DNA from: Gilliamella sp. wkB308
Lineage (GTDB): Bacteria; Pseudomonadota; Gammaproteobacteria; Enterobacterales; Orbaceae
Length of the DNA stretch: 64,000 bases
Reading direction: 5' to 3'
NCBI RefSeq assembly: GCF_001690185.1
Contig: NZ_LZGN01000038.1
Coordinates: forward strand, 372,001-436,000
Below, piece by piece: positions 9,643 through 19,676 of the stretch. The position numbers and the translations under genes were made by a program. The notes beneath the pieces are model-generated. The model was given only the letters and a program-made list of their open reading frames with translations, was not told where the DNA came from and did not search any database. Every line of letters starts with the position of its first letter. Positions within the stretch are counted from its first letter, which is position 1.

Positions 9643-10659
9643 ATGATTAAAAAAATATTTTTATACACGTTTTTGGCAATAATTTTAGTTGTCACCGCTT
9701 CGCTTGCGTTGGGTTACTATTTTTTACAACAGTTTTCTAAACAGCATATTCATGTTAACGATGATAATAAAGTGTTTATTATCAAAAAAGGAACGTCAAT
9801 ACATCAGTTAGTTGAACAAATAGATCAAGCAAATTTAATGGATAGGGCTTATCTACTTCCTTATTTGTATAAATTAAATCCTGAATTAAGTTCTATTAAA
9901 GCTGGGGGATATAAGTTAGAACCCCATATGACTGTTGATGAGTTTCTACAATTATTAGTGTCAGGAAAAGAAAGCAGTTTTACGCTAAGATTTGTAGAAG
10001 GGAAGCGAGCCAATGATTGGTTAAATACCATGAAAAATACCCCTTACATTCAACAAACTTTGGTTGATAAATCAAGCGATGATATTGCAAAAATTTTAGG
10101 TATTGAGGGGCCTCTTGAAGGGTGGCTTTCGCCAAATACTTATCTTTATACGGTCGACACCTTAGATATTAATATTTTAAAACGTGCTCATCTCACTATG
10201 AAAAATAACTTGCAAAGAGTGTGGGAAAATCGTGATAGTGGGCTGCCATATAGCACGCCGTATGAATTACTTATTATTGCCTCAATTATTGAAAAAGAGA
10301 CTAGTCTTAGTTCTGAACGTGCGAATGTCGCATCTGTTTTTGTTAATCGATTAAAAGCAAAAATGAAGCTGCAAACCGATCCTACAATTATTTATGGTTT
10401 AGGTGATAAATATACCGGTAAAATTAGACGTATTGATATGACCGATAAGACTAATCCTTATAATACCTATGTTATTAATGGTTTACCACCTACGCCTATT
10501 TCAATGCCAAGTTTAGCGTCGTTAGAAGCTGCGGCACATCCTGCTGATACCAAATATCTATTTTTTGTCGCTAATGGTAAGGGAGGACATACGTTTACGA
10601 CGAATTACAATAGCCATTTAAAAGCAGTTAATGAGTATCGAAATAAGTTAAAAAAATAA
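9643..10659 (+). CDS. mltG: Endolytic murein transglycosylase MltG (YceG)
   Basis: This 338-residue inner membrane protein has one N-terminal membrane anchor (about 5-28), a LysM-like region with FIIKKGTSIHQLV, and the YceG catalytic domain. The catalytic Glu is in IIASIIEKET (Glu217). MltG cleaves nascent glycan strands and probably sets their length. In E. coli it sits between pabC and tmk; here it follows alr by 3 bp, forming a small peptidoglycan unit. Confidence 0.93.
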   Translation: MIKKIFLYTFLAIILVVTASLALGYYFLQQFSKQHIHVNDDNKVFIIKKGTSIHQLVEQIDQANLMDRAYLLPYLYKLNPELSSIKAGGYKLEPHMTVDEFLQLLVSGKESSFTLRFVEGKRANDWLNTMKNTPYIQQTLVDKSSDDIAKILGIEGPLEGWLSPNTYLYTVDTLDINILKRAHLTMKNNLQRVWENRDSGLPYSTPYELLIIASIIEKETSLSSERANVASVFVNRLKAKMKLQTDPTIIYGLGDKYTGKIRRIDMTDKTNPYNTYVINGLPPTPISMPSLASLEAAAHPADTKYLFFVANGKGGHTFTTNYNSHLKAVNEYRNKLKK

Positions 10660-10678
10660 AAATTGTTTTCTTTATTAA

Positions 10679-10705
10679 AATTACCGCGGACAGAACGCGG
10701 TAATT
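10679..10705. terminator. Bidirectional hairpin between mltG and ampD
   Basis: The perfect 10-bp stem AATTACCGCG / CGCGGTAATT has a 7-base loop. On the minus strand it is followed by TTTTAATAA, so it more clearly serves ampD; on the plus strand the T-run is poor. Confidence 0.65.
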
Positions 10706-10758
10706 AACTTCTCAGATCTATTCAATATCACCTTTTCAAATGTTTAAGCCATCATTAA

Positions 10759-11619
10759 CTATTTTGATTGGGTCAATTCATCAAGTTGTTTTATTAGATC
10801 TAACAAATGGTCAATATTTTTATCTGACTCTTTTAACGCTTCTTCAAAATAGGGGTGTAATGCAAAGGGTGGAATAGCCGAATTTGCATCAATTATAGCT
10901 CGAATTCGGGGTATAAAAATCCATTGTAACCATTCGTATGATTTCATGGTATCAAGAGCAAAAGGTTGTTGACTTAAAAAAGCATCCTGACTGGGTGGCA
11001 ATGCTTGCCATAAATCTATTTTTTTTAACGCTTGCTCAATTCGTTCTAATTGATCTTTAATTAAATTAGCTTGCATTTTGTTAGCAAGCAAATGCCTATA
11101 ATATTGCCAATCAAAATAAGGTCCGGGATCTGTTTTACGTTCTGGCGCAATGTCACTGTGTCCGGTGATATTGTTAATTGGATAAGTTTGTTGTAGTAAA
11201 AGGGTAACTTTTGCCAGTTGTTGATATTGCACTTCGGTAAATTTTTCACTATCACATCCTTCCAATTCGATTCCTATTGAAAAATCATTACAATTTTCTT
11301 GTCCTTCAAATGCTGATATACCTGCGTGCCATGCTCGTTTATCAAAAGGCACAAATTGAATCATCTCACCGTCACGGCGAATAAATAGGTGGCTTGATAC
11401 CTGCATTTGATAGATATCGGCAAAATAAGGGTGTTCATTTGGATCAAGCTGACCTGTGAAAAGCTGTTCTACATAAGGGCCACCAAATTGATTGGGCGGA
11501 AGGCTAATATTATGTATTACCAATAATGAAATTGGTTTATCACTTGGTCGATCATTATAAAATGGTGAAATGACCTGTTTTACACCTTGTAACCAACCAT
11601 TAACGATCTTTAAGGACAT
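10759..11619 (-). CDS. ampD: 1,6-anhydro-N-acetylmuramyl-L-alanine amidase AmpD with C-terminal YqcC-like domain
   Basis: Residues 1-180 form a complete cytoplasmic AmpD. The zinc ligands His36, His154 and Asp164 and catalytic Glu118 and Lys162 are in place (GHSDIAPERKTDPGP). AmpD removes stem peptides from recycled anhydro-muropeptides and so controls AmpR-type beta-lactamase induction. Classical AmpD is about 183 residues; this one is 286. The extra part (about 185-286) matches the YqcC/DUF446 family by pattern, with FALDTMKSYEWLQWIFIPR and HPYFEEAL. AGGGAG precedes the start. It is divergent from pilABCD, as in Haemophilus. The fusion looks genuine: one uninterrupted frame. Confidence 0.9.
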   Translation of the reverse strand: MSLKIVNGWLQGVKQVISPFYNDRPSDKPISLLVIHNISLPPNQFGGPYVEQLFTGQLDPNEHPYFADIYQMQVSSHLFIRRDGEMIQFVPFDKRAWHAGISAFEGQENCNDFSIGIELEGCDSEKFTEVQYQQLAKVTLLLQQTYPINNITGHSDIAPERKTDPGPYFDWQYYRHLLANKMQANLIKDQLERIEQALKKIDLWQALPPSQDAFLSQQPFALDTMKSYEWLQWIFIPRIRAIIDANSAIPPFALHPYFEEALKESDKNIDHLLDLIKQLDELTQSK

Positions 11620-11819
11620 ATTGACTCCCTATCTTATAAAACTTTGTTATCAAATGACTGATTTGTGATTTGACTTCCAATAATTTGAATAATGATGAAA
11701 TCAGAAAAACAATTATTGTTATTCTTTTTCCATATTTGGCATACCGTTATTATTTCATTTTTTTTAAACGCTATAAAGTTGCTTGTGTTTCGATAGCAAT
11801 TTAATAACAGAGAATGAAT

Positions 11820-12251
11820 ATGAACAAACAATCGGGATTTTCTTTATTTGAACTCATGATAGCAATTATAGTGATTGCTATTTTAACGGCAATTGGTTTG
11901 CCGGCTTATCAAGGTTATGTAAAAAAAGCAGCCATGACCGATATGCTACAAGCCATGACCGCTTATAAAACAGCGGTAGAAATATGTGTGATTGAGCAAG
12001 GTGGATTAGCAAATTGTAATAATGCAAGTAATGGTATTCCAATGACTAAATCAACCAATTATGTCACCTCCGTGACTGTCACAAATGGGGTAATTCAATT
12101 AGTTGGACAAAATGCTTTATCTACCTTAACAGTAACAATGACACCAACGCTGAATATAAACCATGGTAGTGTTGATTGGTCACGTAGCTGCGTAACCAAT
12201 CCTGTTGATGTAAGCTTAAATAGTATATGTGAAGATATCTTTAAATTTTAA
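11820..12251 (+). CDS. pilA: Type IV pilin, major subunit (PilA/PpdD type)
   Basis: The prepilin has a short basic leader (KQSG) followed by FSLFELMIAI, so the prepilin peptidase should cut after Gly and leave an N-terminal Phe with Glu at +5. A hydrophobic assembly helix follows. The mature part has four cysteines (EICVIEQGGLANC and, near the end, SRSCV and SICED), consistent with disulfides. Either ATG (11814 or 11820) is possible; 11820 is better spaced from CAGAG. It is first in pilABCD and 16 bp from pilB. The order ampD-pilABCD is that of Haemophilus, where the operon serves DNA uptake. Confidence 0.9.
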   Translation: MNKQSGFSLFELMIAIIVIAILTAIGLPAYQGYVKKAAMTDMLQAMTAYKTAVEICVIEQGGLANCNNASNGIPMTKSTNYVTSVTVTNGVIQLVGQNALSTLTVTMTPTLNINHGSVDWSRSCVTNPVDVSLNSICEDIFKF

Positions 12252-12267
12252 TTAATGCAACATTAAA

Positions 12268-13386
12268 ATGGTTTTAGTCATGCAAGAAGATCAACTAGTC
12301 GACAGCATAGATAAATTATTGCTTAAAGCATTAAAAAAACGTGCTTCGGATATTCACTTTGAACCTTATCAACAAAGTTATCGAATTCGTATGCGGATTG
12401 ACGGTGTATTGCATACCATGCTGGCTCCTCCTTTAACATTGGCAAAGCAAATTGTTGCCAGATTGAAAATAATGGCAAAGTTGAATATCGCAGAACAGCG
12501 ATTACCCCAAGATGGGCAATTGGTGATAGATCGTTATGCGATGCGGATTTCAACCATACCGGTTATGAATGGTGAAAAAGTGGTATTACGCTTGCTCGAT
12601 AACCATGATTCACCACGGTCAATTCACGATTTGGGATTAACGGATAGGGATCTTACTCGGTTTCAACAAATATTAAATTACCCACAAGGACTAATTTTAG
12701 TTACAGGGCCGACAGGCAGCGGTAAAACAGTAACGCTTTACAGTGGACTGAAAACATTAAACCTGCCTCAGTGTAATATCTGTAGCGTAGAAGATCCGAT
12801 TGAAATACCGGTTGAAGGTATTAATCAAACCTCTGTAAATATGAAAATTGGGTTAACTTTTGCAACCATTTTACGGGCTTTGTTAAGGCAAGATCCAGAC
12901 GTAATGATGATTGGTGAAATTCGTGATCATGAAACAGCAGAAATAGCCATTCAAGCTGCACAAACCGGACATTTAGTCCTGTCTACCTTACATACTAATT
13001 CAAGTATAGAAGCGATAACACGTTTGAATCAAATGGGAATAGAGCGATATCTCATCTCTGCTTGTGTCAAATTAATTATCGCTCAACGATTAGTACGTAA
13101 GTTATGTTGTCATTGTAAAGTGGTGGCGAGCGAGCTGATTAGGCTAGGACAAAAGCCAATTCCACATTATATCGCAATCGGATGTGAGGACTGCGTAGGT
13201 GGTTACTCAGGACGAATAGGGTTATATGAATTTTTAACTATCACCCCTGAAATTCAACAACAAATTTTAAATCAACAGGTTATTACACCTTCAAATCAAA
13301 TTTCTTTAAGGCAATCAGCTGAACAATTAATACAGCAAGGGATAACGACTTTAGCTGAAATAAATAGAGTATTAGGTGAAACATGA
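12268..13386 (+). CDS. pilB: Type IV pilus assembly ATPase PilB (short form)
   Basis: This is a GspE/PilB secretion ATPase with Walker A GPTGSGKT at 147-154, Asp box SVEDPIE at 173-179, Walker B around LRQDPDVMMIGEIRD, His box GHLVLSTLHT, and zinc-site cysteines 280/281/283 and 306/309. It should power pilus extension. At 372 residues it lacks most of the N-terminal MshEN region of full PilB (about 560 residues), and even E. coli HofB is longer. No in-frame upstream coding exists because pilA ends 16 bp before. It overlaps pilC by 4 bp (ATGA). Confidence 0.9.
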   Translation: MVLVMQEDQLVDSIDKLLLKALKKRASDIHFEPYQQSYRIRMRIDGVLHTMLAPPLTLAKQIVARLKIMAKLNIAEQRLPQDGQLVIDRYAMRISTIPVMNGEKVVLRLLDNHDSPRSIHDLGLTDRDLTRFQQILNYPQGLILVTGPTGSGKTVTLYSGLKTLNLPQCNICSVEDPIEIPVEGINQTSVNMKIGLTFATILRALLRQDPDVMMIGEIRDHETAEIAIQAAQTGHLVLSTLHTNSSIEAITRLNQMGIERYLISACVKLIIAQRLVRKLCCHCKVVASELIRLGQKPIPHYIAIGCEDCVGGYSGRIGLYEFLTITPEIQQQILNQQVITPSNQISLRQSAEQLIQQGITTLAEINRVLGET

Positions 13387-14558
13387 AAAGGCTCTATTAT
13401 TGGTATGACATCAATTTTGTAGAACATAAAATTATAGCTGCTTCACAAAACGAAGCGCGACGGCAATTATTATTGCAAGGGGATATCGCCATAAAATTCA
13501 GGGCAGGTCACTATGTATTTTCAAGTAGTTTTAATCGTATTGAATTATTTGTTTTGACAAAACAACTGGCTACCATGCTAAAAGCTGGATTGCCTTTGCT
13601 TGAAATTTTGCATTTACTTGCGCATGAACACCCTAAACAGCATTGGCAATGTTTATTGACAGAAATTGCAGAGCAACTAGCTAAAGGGGAACGACTATCA
13701 ACAGTACTAACTCAACATCAATCTGTCTTTCCTCCACTTTATGCTGAAATTATTGCAACAGGAGAATTAACAGGACAGCTTGATTTGAGTTTTGAACAAT
13801 TGGCTTTTCAAATAGAGGCATCAATCAATTTACAAAAACGACTAAAAAAAGCATTGCGTTATCCATTATTCCTTTTGTTTATGTCAGTTATTGTAACACT
13901 AATTATGTTATTGATTGTATTACCTAAATTTGTAGATATTTATCAAAGTTTTGAAGCTGAACTTCCCTTTTTTACATTATTAATTATTGATTTATCTTAC
14001 TATATTCAGAATAACTATGGGAAATGGGTCGGCATGATTGGTTTGTTTTGGCTTATTTATCACTATCACTTAAAAAAATATTACCCCTCAAAAATGGATA
14101 AATTAATATTGAAATTACCCTTTTTGAATTCGTTAATTCATACTTTGCATTTAACCCAAATATTTCAGACTCTTTCTATCACGCAAATAGCAGGTATTCC
14201 TATATTGAGTGGGTTGAATGCGGTTGCAACAATTATGCAAAATTACCATTATCGTCATGTTGTTTATCAAATTATCGCCGGAATTGAACAAGGTCATTCA
14301 TTCAGTGCTGTTATCGATAAGCAAAGTTTATTGCCTCCATTGTGTAGTCAATTGATCTTGGTTGGTGAAGAGTCAGGTACATTAGATTTGATGCTAAAAC
14401 AACTAGCAGAATATTATCAGGAACAACATCAAACTTTGACTGATAACATGATACAGTTGTTTGAACCGCTGTTGATGTTAATTTTAGGTTTGATAATTGG
14501 TGGCTTAATTATTGCCTTGTATTTACCGATTTTCCAATTGGGGGATGTTATTCATTGA
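13383..14558 (+). CDS. pilC: Type IV pilus inner membrane platform protein PilC
   Basis: The 391-residue protein has two tandem T2SSF domains (about 55-180 and 255-380) with hydrophobic segments near 155-180, 215-230 and 360-385. The GspF-type motif TGELTGQLD occurs in the first repeat and VGEESGTLD in the second. PilC couples the PilB motor to pilin polymerisation in the inner membrane. The start overlaps the pilB stop (ATGA) and the stop overlaps the pilD start, so translation is coupled throughout the operon. Confidence 0.92.
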   Translation: MKRLYYWYDINFVEHKIIAASQNEARRQLLLQGDIAIKFRAGHYVFSSSFNRIELFVLTKQLATMLKAGLPLLEILHLLAHEHPKQHWQCLLTEIAEQLAKGERLSTVLTQHQSVFPPLYAEIIATGELTGQLDLSFEQLAFQIEASINLQKRLKKALRYPLFLLFMSVIVTLIMLLIVLPKFVDIYQSFEAELPFFTLLIIDLSYYIQNNYGKWVGMIGLFWLIYHYHLKKYYPSKMDKLILKLPFLNSLIHTLHLTQIFQTLSITQIAGIPILSGLNAVATIMQNYHYRHVVYQIIAGIEQGHSFSAVIDKQSLLPPLCSQLILVGEESGTLDLMLKQLAEYYQEQHQTLTDNMIQLFEPLLMLILGLIIGGLIIALYLPIFQLGDVIH

Positions 14559-15307
14559 TGATTTGGTTGATTATTGGATTGGGAATGTGTTTGGGTAGCT
14601 TCATTCATGTGGCTTATTGTCGTTTTAAGCCTAACTATTCAGGGTATGAATATTTGATTGCCATTTCTTTTCATCGCTCTCGTTGTCCGCATTGTCACAA
14701 ACAACTTAGATTTTGGCAACTGTTTCCTGTTTTTTCTTGGCTATTACTGAAGGGAAAATGCTGGTCATGCAAAGGGAAAATTCATTATCGCTATATCATG
14801 TTTGAAGTTTTATTTGCGGTTATTTTTGCTATTCTATTTTTGACAAAAGGTTGGAATTTAAACACGATTTTATTAATGATATTAGCGTGTTATTTTGTCT
14901 TGTTGGCAATGATAGATCTAAAATATTATTTATTGCCAGATCGATTTACTCAACCCTTACTATGGTCAGGGATTTTAGTTGGCTATTTTAATCTATTTGG
15001 CATTACGTTAAATAAAGCGATCACTGGCATTATTTGGGGGTATTTTTTATTAATAGTCCCTAAAGACTTATTTTATTTGCTGACCAAAAAACAGGGGCTA
15101 GGGCAAGGTGATGTTAAGTTATTAGCTGCTTTAGGCGCATGGATATCTTATGATGACCTTCCCTTTTTGTTAGTTTTTTCATCATTTTTAGCTATCGTTT
15201 ATTATCTTATTTTGCGTTATGGATTCAGTGATCAATCAATAACTCTTATTCCATTTGGTCCGTTTTTGTTAATTTCGGGTTACTTGATTTTTTATTACCA
15301 TGTGTAA
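14558..15307 (+). CDS. pilD: Prepilin leader peptidase / N-methyltransferase PilD
   Basis: This is a polytopic inner membrane aspartic peptidase of 249 residues. The cytoplasmic tetracysteine site (CPHC and CWSC) and both catalytic aspartates (MIDLKYYLLPD and GQGDVKLLAAL) are present. It should cleave and methylate PilA. The ATG at 14558 shares its first base with the pilC stop; the TTG at 14555 is a less likely start. It ends the pil operon. Its presence here follows the Haemophilus pilABCD order rather than the E. coli ppdD-hofBC order. Confidence 0.92.
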   Translation: MIWLIIGLGMCLGSFIHVAYCRFKPNYSGYEYLIAISFHRSRCPHCHKQLRFWQLFPVFSWLLLKGKCWSCKGKIHYRYIMFEVLFAVIFAILFLTKGWNLNTILLMILACYFVLLAMIDLKYYLLPDRFTQPLLWSGILVGYFNLFGITLNKAITGIIWGYFLLIVPKDLFYLLTKKQGLGQGDVKLLAALGAWISYDDLPFLLVFSSFLAIVYYLILRYGFSDQSITLIPFGPFLLISGYLIFYYHV

Positions 15308-15512
15308 GTTTTTTCAGTTATATACAGTTTTAAAAGCCGTTTTAATGTTCGATTGAAAATAGAGGCATTTAACTAGATTTGAATGTGAAACTTATAACTA
15401 AAATTAATAATCATAGTAAAATTAGTTATTTTTATTAAGAATGATATCGTATTATAGTGGCTATTAATTCGAGGTATAACTGGTCAATCAATTAGTTAGA
15501 AAGGAATAATTA

Positions 15513-16667
15513 ATGGACTCAATTACACAACTAAAAAATGAGATGATCTCATGGCGTCACTATATTCACTCTCATCCCGAAACCGCATTTGAAGAAACTA
15601 ATACCACTCAATTTATTATTGAAAAGTTGAAATCATTTGGTATATCAGAATTATACACTGACTTTGCACCAACAGGGGTTGTTGGCATCATAAAAGGTAA
15701 TAAAGAAGGGCGGATGATTGCCTTACGTGCGGATATCGATGCCTTGGATATTACCGAAGAAAATAATATTGATTATTGTTCAACAATACACGGAAAAATG
15801 CATGCTTGTGGTCATGATGGACATACAGCAACGTTATTGGGGACGGCGAAATATTTGAGCCAGCATCGTGATTTTAGTGGAACGGTAGTTGTCATCTTCC
15901 AACCAGCCGAAGAAAACGAAGGGGGTGGTCGTGTAATGGCGGAAAATGGGCTATTTGATAAATTGCCTATAGAAGCAGTATATGGAATTCACAATCAGCC
16001 AAATATGGCATTAAATCATTTCTATATTAATCATGGTGCCATAATGGCATCCTATGATGTATTTGAAATTACTGTCACTGGTGTTGGCGCACATGCAGCG
16101 GCACCGCATTTGGGTAAAGATACAATTTTAACTGCAACACAAATTGTCAATGGATTACAAAGTATTGTGAGCCGTAATGCCGATCCTCTTAGCTCGTTAG
16201 TTGTCAGCGTAACACAAATTCATAGTGGTGATACTTGGAATGTATTACCTCAACAAGCTGTAATTCGAGGAACAGTTAGAGCATTTAGTTCTGATGTGCA
16301 GGACATGGCTGAATCAAGAATCAAACAGATAGCACAAGGCATAGCATCAACTTTTGATGCCAAAGCGCAAGTCAATTATCAGCGTCGTTATCCTGCTACC
16401 ATAAACTATGCTAAGCAGGCGGATATAGCCATTATCGCAGCAAGAAAAGTGGTGGGCGATAATAATGTAACGATTGATCCGCCCCCTTCAATGGGATCTG
16501 AAGATTTTGCCTTTATGTTACAAAAGGTGCCCGGTGCTTATGTTTGGTTAGGTGCAGGGCAGGGAGCGAATTTGCATAATCCTGCTTATAATTTTAATGA
16601 TGATCTATTAACAACGGGTGTAAACTATTTTGTGCAAATTGTTTATCAAGAGTTAGGTAAGGGATAA
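15513..16667 (+). CDS. M20-family metal-dependent amidohydrolase (N-acyl amino acid / hippurate hydrolase type)
   Basis: The 384-residue cytoplasmic enzyme has the M20D metal site: MHACGHDGHTA, the Glu pair in PAEENEGGG, HNQPNM and a distal His in NLHNPAY. The lid domain is at about 175-290. Relatives remove acyl groups from amino acids or amino-acid conjugates; the exact substrate cannot be assigned. AAAGGAA precedes the start. It stands alone, with about 200 bp upstream and its own terminator downstream. Confidence 0.85.
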   Translation: MDSITQLKNEMISWRHYIHSHPETAFEETNTTQFIIEKLKSFGISELYTDFAPTGVVGIIKGNKEGRMIALRADIDALDITEENNIDYCSTIHGKMHACGHDGHTATLLGTAKYLSQHRDFSGTVVVIFQPAEENEGGGRVMAENGLFDKLPIEAVYGIHNQPNMALNHFYINHGAIMASYDVFEITVTGVGAHAAAPHLGKDTILTATQIVNGLQSIVSRNADPLSSLVVSVTQIHSGDTWNVLPQQAVIRGTVRAFSSDVQDMAESRIKQIAQGIASTFDAKAQVNYQRRYPATINYAKQADIAIIAARKVVGDNNVTIDPPPSMGSEDFAFMLQKVPGAYVWLGAGQGANLHNPAYNFNDDLLTTGVNYFVQIVYQELGKG

Positions 16668-16682
16668 TTAAAGATTTCATTG

Positions 16683-16720
16683 ATAGCTAGAAGATATTTA
16701 TTTAAATTCTAGCTATTTTT
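16683..16720 (+). terminator. Terminator of the M20 amidohydrolase gene
   Basis: ATAGCTAGAA at 16683-16692 pairs with TTCTAGCTAT at 16707-16716 and is followed by TTTT. It lies 16 bp after the stop. Confidence 0.65.
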
Positions 16721-16807
16721 ATCAATTCAATTTGTTTAATTTCAATGAATATAAATTGAAAAATCGATATCGTTTTTAATTTGAATGATTAATAGCAAAC
16801 TAACTAA

Positions 16808-17686
16808 TCAATGAAAATTTAGCTTGCTTGTTGATTGTCCTTTAATTCTAAAGTCAGTATTGATATCTATACCATTAGGTAGTACTACTTGTACATACAC
16901 ATCATGATTTTGATTAAGTTTTAGTGCTGCTAGCACTTTTCCCCCTTCTCGCCAATTCCCTTCTATTTGATATTCTATCGTATCACCAATGATAGGTAGT
17001 ACATCGCTTTTGCCAGATAATAGATAAAGCCCTCGTTTATTTGTGCCACGAAATTGCGCTCTAGCAACCATTTCTTGTCCGCAATAACAACCTTTATCAA
17101 AACTAATGGCATTATAGAGTTGTAAATTACACGCTTGCGGTAATAAACTTTCTGTATTTTCACTATCGATAATGGCATAGCCTGCTTCTAAATCGAGTTG
17201 TAACCATTTATTGCTTGGTTGTAAATGACTTTCAATAGGCTGTGGCGTAATGACAATGATTCGAGGTTGAGGTAACATTAATTTAATATAAGTAGTGTCA
17301 TTTTCACTAATACAATTATCATTATCGAATTTTGATAGAATTTTCTCTGGTAATGCATCAGCCATAATTCCATACATATTTAAATCTTGTACCTTTTCAA
17401 TCGTCACTTTGGAAAAAATAGCATATTTTTTTAGTTCGGCAATTTGCTTATCTGCAACACTTTTACGCACTAAATAATATATCTCAGCACCGCGCATAAA
17501 TAATAAAAGATTACTCCACATTCTTCCTTTTGCATCACAATGAGCAGCAAACAATGCTGAGTGCTCGGAAAGATTTTTCATATCAATAGTCACTTGACCT
17601 TGTAAATATTTAAGATTGTCTTCCCCTATCACTTTTACTAATTGCCAATCAGCCAGCGAGATAGGTTCCAAAGAATAATTGCTCAT
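16808..17686 (-). CDS. ygfZ: tRNA-modifying protein YgfZ (folate-dependent Fe-S maintenance)
   Basis: This is a 292-residue GcvT-like protein. The family signature KGCYCGQE is followed by VARAQFRGTNKRGL, identifying YgfZ/IbaG-type folate-binding proteins. YgfZ binds tetrahydrofolate and supports certain Fe-S enzymes such as MiaB. The signature Cys is intact. A good AAAGG ribosome site supports the start at 17686. It is transcribed away from ilvI. Confidence 0.9.
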   Translation of the reverse strand: MSNYSLEPISLADWQLVKVIGEDNLKYLQGQVTIDMKNLSEHSALFAAHCDAKGRMWSNLLLFMRGAEIYYLVRKSVADKQIAELKKYAIFSKVTIEKVQDLNMYGIMADALPEKILSKFDNDNCISENDTTYIKLMLPQPRIIVITPQPIESHLQPSNKWLQLDLEAGYAIIDSENTESLLPQACNLQLYNAISFDKGCYCGQEMVARAQFRGTNKRGLYLLSGKSDVLPIIGDTIEYQIEGNWREGGKVLAALKLNQNHDVYVQVVLPNGIDINTDFRIKGQSTSKLNFH

Positions 17687-17837
17687 GATAATACCTTTTA
17701 GGAATAATATGTCGGGTTTAGATAAGACTTAAATAGACTCTTCCAAAGTGTATAGAAAAAACATAAAAATAACAATAAAACACAAGAATTATATTTTGCG
17801 TTAATTTTTTTAACAGTATGTTTTATATTGACTTTTA

Positions 17838-17867
17838 TTGACATTTGTATACGCTGTTATCTTATAA
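17838..17867 (+). promoter_or_regulatory. Candidate sigma-70 promoter of ilvIH
   Basis: TTGACA at 17838-17843, an 18-base spacer and TTATAA at 17862-17867. It lies about 90 bp before the ilvI ATG. I saw no leader peptide rich in branched-chain codons between it and the gene. Confidence 0.5.
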
Positions 17868-17957
17868 AGAAAATTAATAACCTTATTCAGTTTATTGATT
17901 TAATGTAGTAGTTAATGCAAAATAAATGACTAATTTGTAATATTGGAGGCAACAACG

Positions 17958-19676
17958 ATGGCAAAACTGTCAGGCGCAGAAATGGTCATTCAATCTTTGA
18001 TTGATCAAGGAGTAAAACAGATATTTGGTTATCCCGGTGGTAGTGTTCTTGATATCTACGATGCAATTCATACTTTAGGTGGCATAGAGCATATATTAGT
18101 TCGTCATGAACAAGCCGCTGTACATATGGCAGATGGTTATGCTAGGGCTACAGGTGATGTTGGTGTTGTACTGGTAACATCAGGGCCTGGCGCGACGAAT
18201 ACAATTACCGGTATTGCGACTGCCTACATGGATTCTGTGCCATTGGTTGTTATTTCGGGTCAGGTAGCAAGTAACTTGATTGGAAATGATGCCTTCCAAG
18301 AGTGCGATATGGTCGGTATATCACGTCCGATAGTCAAACATAGTTTTCTAATAAAAGACAGTAAAGACATTCCTGAAATCATTAAGAAAGCTTTCTTTAT
18401 TGCGTCAACAGGTAGACCTGGTCCAGTTGTGATTGATCTACCAAAAGATATTGTTAATCCTGCTAATAAATATAATTACCATTATCCTAAATCTGTTTCA
18501 ATGCGTTCATATAATCCAACTATTCAAGGACATAAAGGACAAATTAAAAAAACATTAACGACATTATTGGCAGCTAAAAAACCCGTCTTGTTTATTGGTG
18601 GCGGAGTAATTAGCGCCGGTGCAAGTGATGCAATTAAAAGTTTAGCCGAAAAATTGAATCTCCCTGTTGCGTCAACATTAATGGGGATAAGTGCTTTTCC
18701 TGGTACAGATAAACACTATTTAGGCATGATTGGAATGCATGGGGTGTATGAAGCCAATATGGCGATGCATAATGCCGATGTAATAGTTGCTGTTGGTGCC
18801 AGATTTGATGATAGAACAACCAATAATGTTGAAAAATATTGTCCGAAAGCAAAAATAATACATATTGATATTGATCCAACATCAATTTCAAAAACAATTT
18901 CTGCCACTATTCCTGTTGTGGGTGATGCTAAAGTAGTGGTTGAAACGATGTTATCCGAACTTAATGAATTGCAAGCTGATCGTGATCTTGATGCATTAGT
19001 GGATTGGTGGAAACAAATTGATCATTGGCGTTCACGTCACTGTTTAGCTTATAGTCATGAAGGTGAAAGCATCAAACCACAAGAAGCAATTGAAGTTTTG
19101 TATAAATTAACGCAAGGTAATGCATTTGTCACCACTGATGTAGGTCAACATCAAATGTTTACTGCTTTGTATTATCCATTTGATAAACCGCGTCATTTTA
19201 TTACTTCTGGTGGTCTAGGTACCATGGGGTTTGGTCTTCCTGCTGCGCTCGGGGTGAAACTTGCTTTTCCTGATCAATGTGTCGTATGTGTAACTGGTGA
19301 TGGTAGTATTCAAATGAATATTCAAGAACTTTCAACTGCTTTACAATATGGTTTACCGGTTATTGTTTTAAATCTGAATAACCGTTTTTTAGGCATGGTT
19401 AAACAGTGGCAAGATATGATTTATGCAGGGCGACATTCTTGTTCATATATGGAGTCATTGCCCGATTTTGCAAAAATAGCGGAAGCTTATGGTCATGTTG
19501 GTATGGTCATTACCAAACGTGAAGATCTGGAAACAAAACTAAAAAAAGCCTTGTCAATTAAAGATCGATTAGTCTTTATTGATGTCATGACCGATGCAAC
19601 TGAACATGTCTACCCAATGCAAATACGTGGTGGAGCAATGAACGAAATGTGGCTGAGTAAAACGGAGAGAACCTAA
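17958..19676 (+). CDS. ilvI: Acetolactate synthase III large subunit IlvI
   Basis: This ThDP- and FAD-dependent enzyme makes acetolactate or acetohydroxybutyrate at the head of branched-chain amino acid synthesis. The activating Glu is in [17 protein letters not shown], and the ThDP-binding GDG...NN motif appears as GDGSIQMN...LNNRFLGMV. The product is 572 residues, close to E. coli IlvI (574), and it precedes ilvH. The ATG at 17958 is chosen because GGAGG at 17945-17949 precedes it; the TTG at 17943 overlaps that site. Confidence 0.95.
   Translation: MAKLSGAEMVIQSLIDQGVKQIFGYPGGSVLDIYDAIHTLGGIEHILVRHEQAAVHMADGYARATGDVGVVLVTSGPGATNTITGIATAYMDSVPLVVISGQVASNLIGNDAFQECDMVGISRPIVKHSFLIKDSKDIPEIIKKAFFIASTGRPGPVVIDLPKDIVNPANKYNYHYPKSVSMRSYNPTIQGHKGQIKKTLTTLLAAKKPVLFIGGGVISAGASDAIKSLAEKLNLPVASTLMGISAFPGTDKHYLGMIGMHGVYEANMAMHNADVIVAVGARFDDRTTNNVEKYCPKAKIIHIDIDPTSISKTISATIPVVGDAKVVVETMLSELNELQADRDLDALVDWWKQIDHWRSRHCLAYSHEGESIKPQEAIEVLYKLTQGNAFVTTDVGQHQMFTALYYPFDKPRHFITSGGLGTMGFGLPAALGVKLAFPDQCVVCVTGDGSIQMNIQELSTALQYGLPVIVLNLNNRFLGMVKQWQDMIYAGRHSCSYMESLPDFAKIAEAYGHVGMVITKREDLETKLKKALSIKDRLVFIDVMTDATEHVYPMQIRGGAMNEMWLSKTERT

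Noticed and set aside
11620-11813. CRP-S competence site before pilA.
   Set aside because: The only candidate (TTGC and GCAA near the pilA start) has the wrong spacing.
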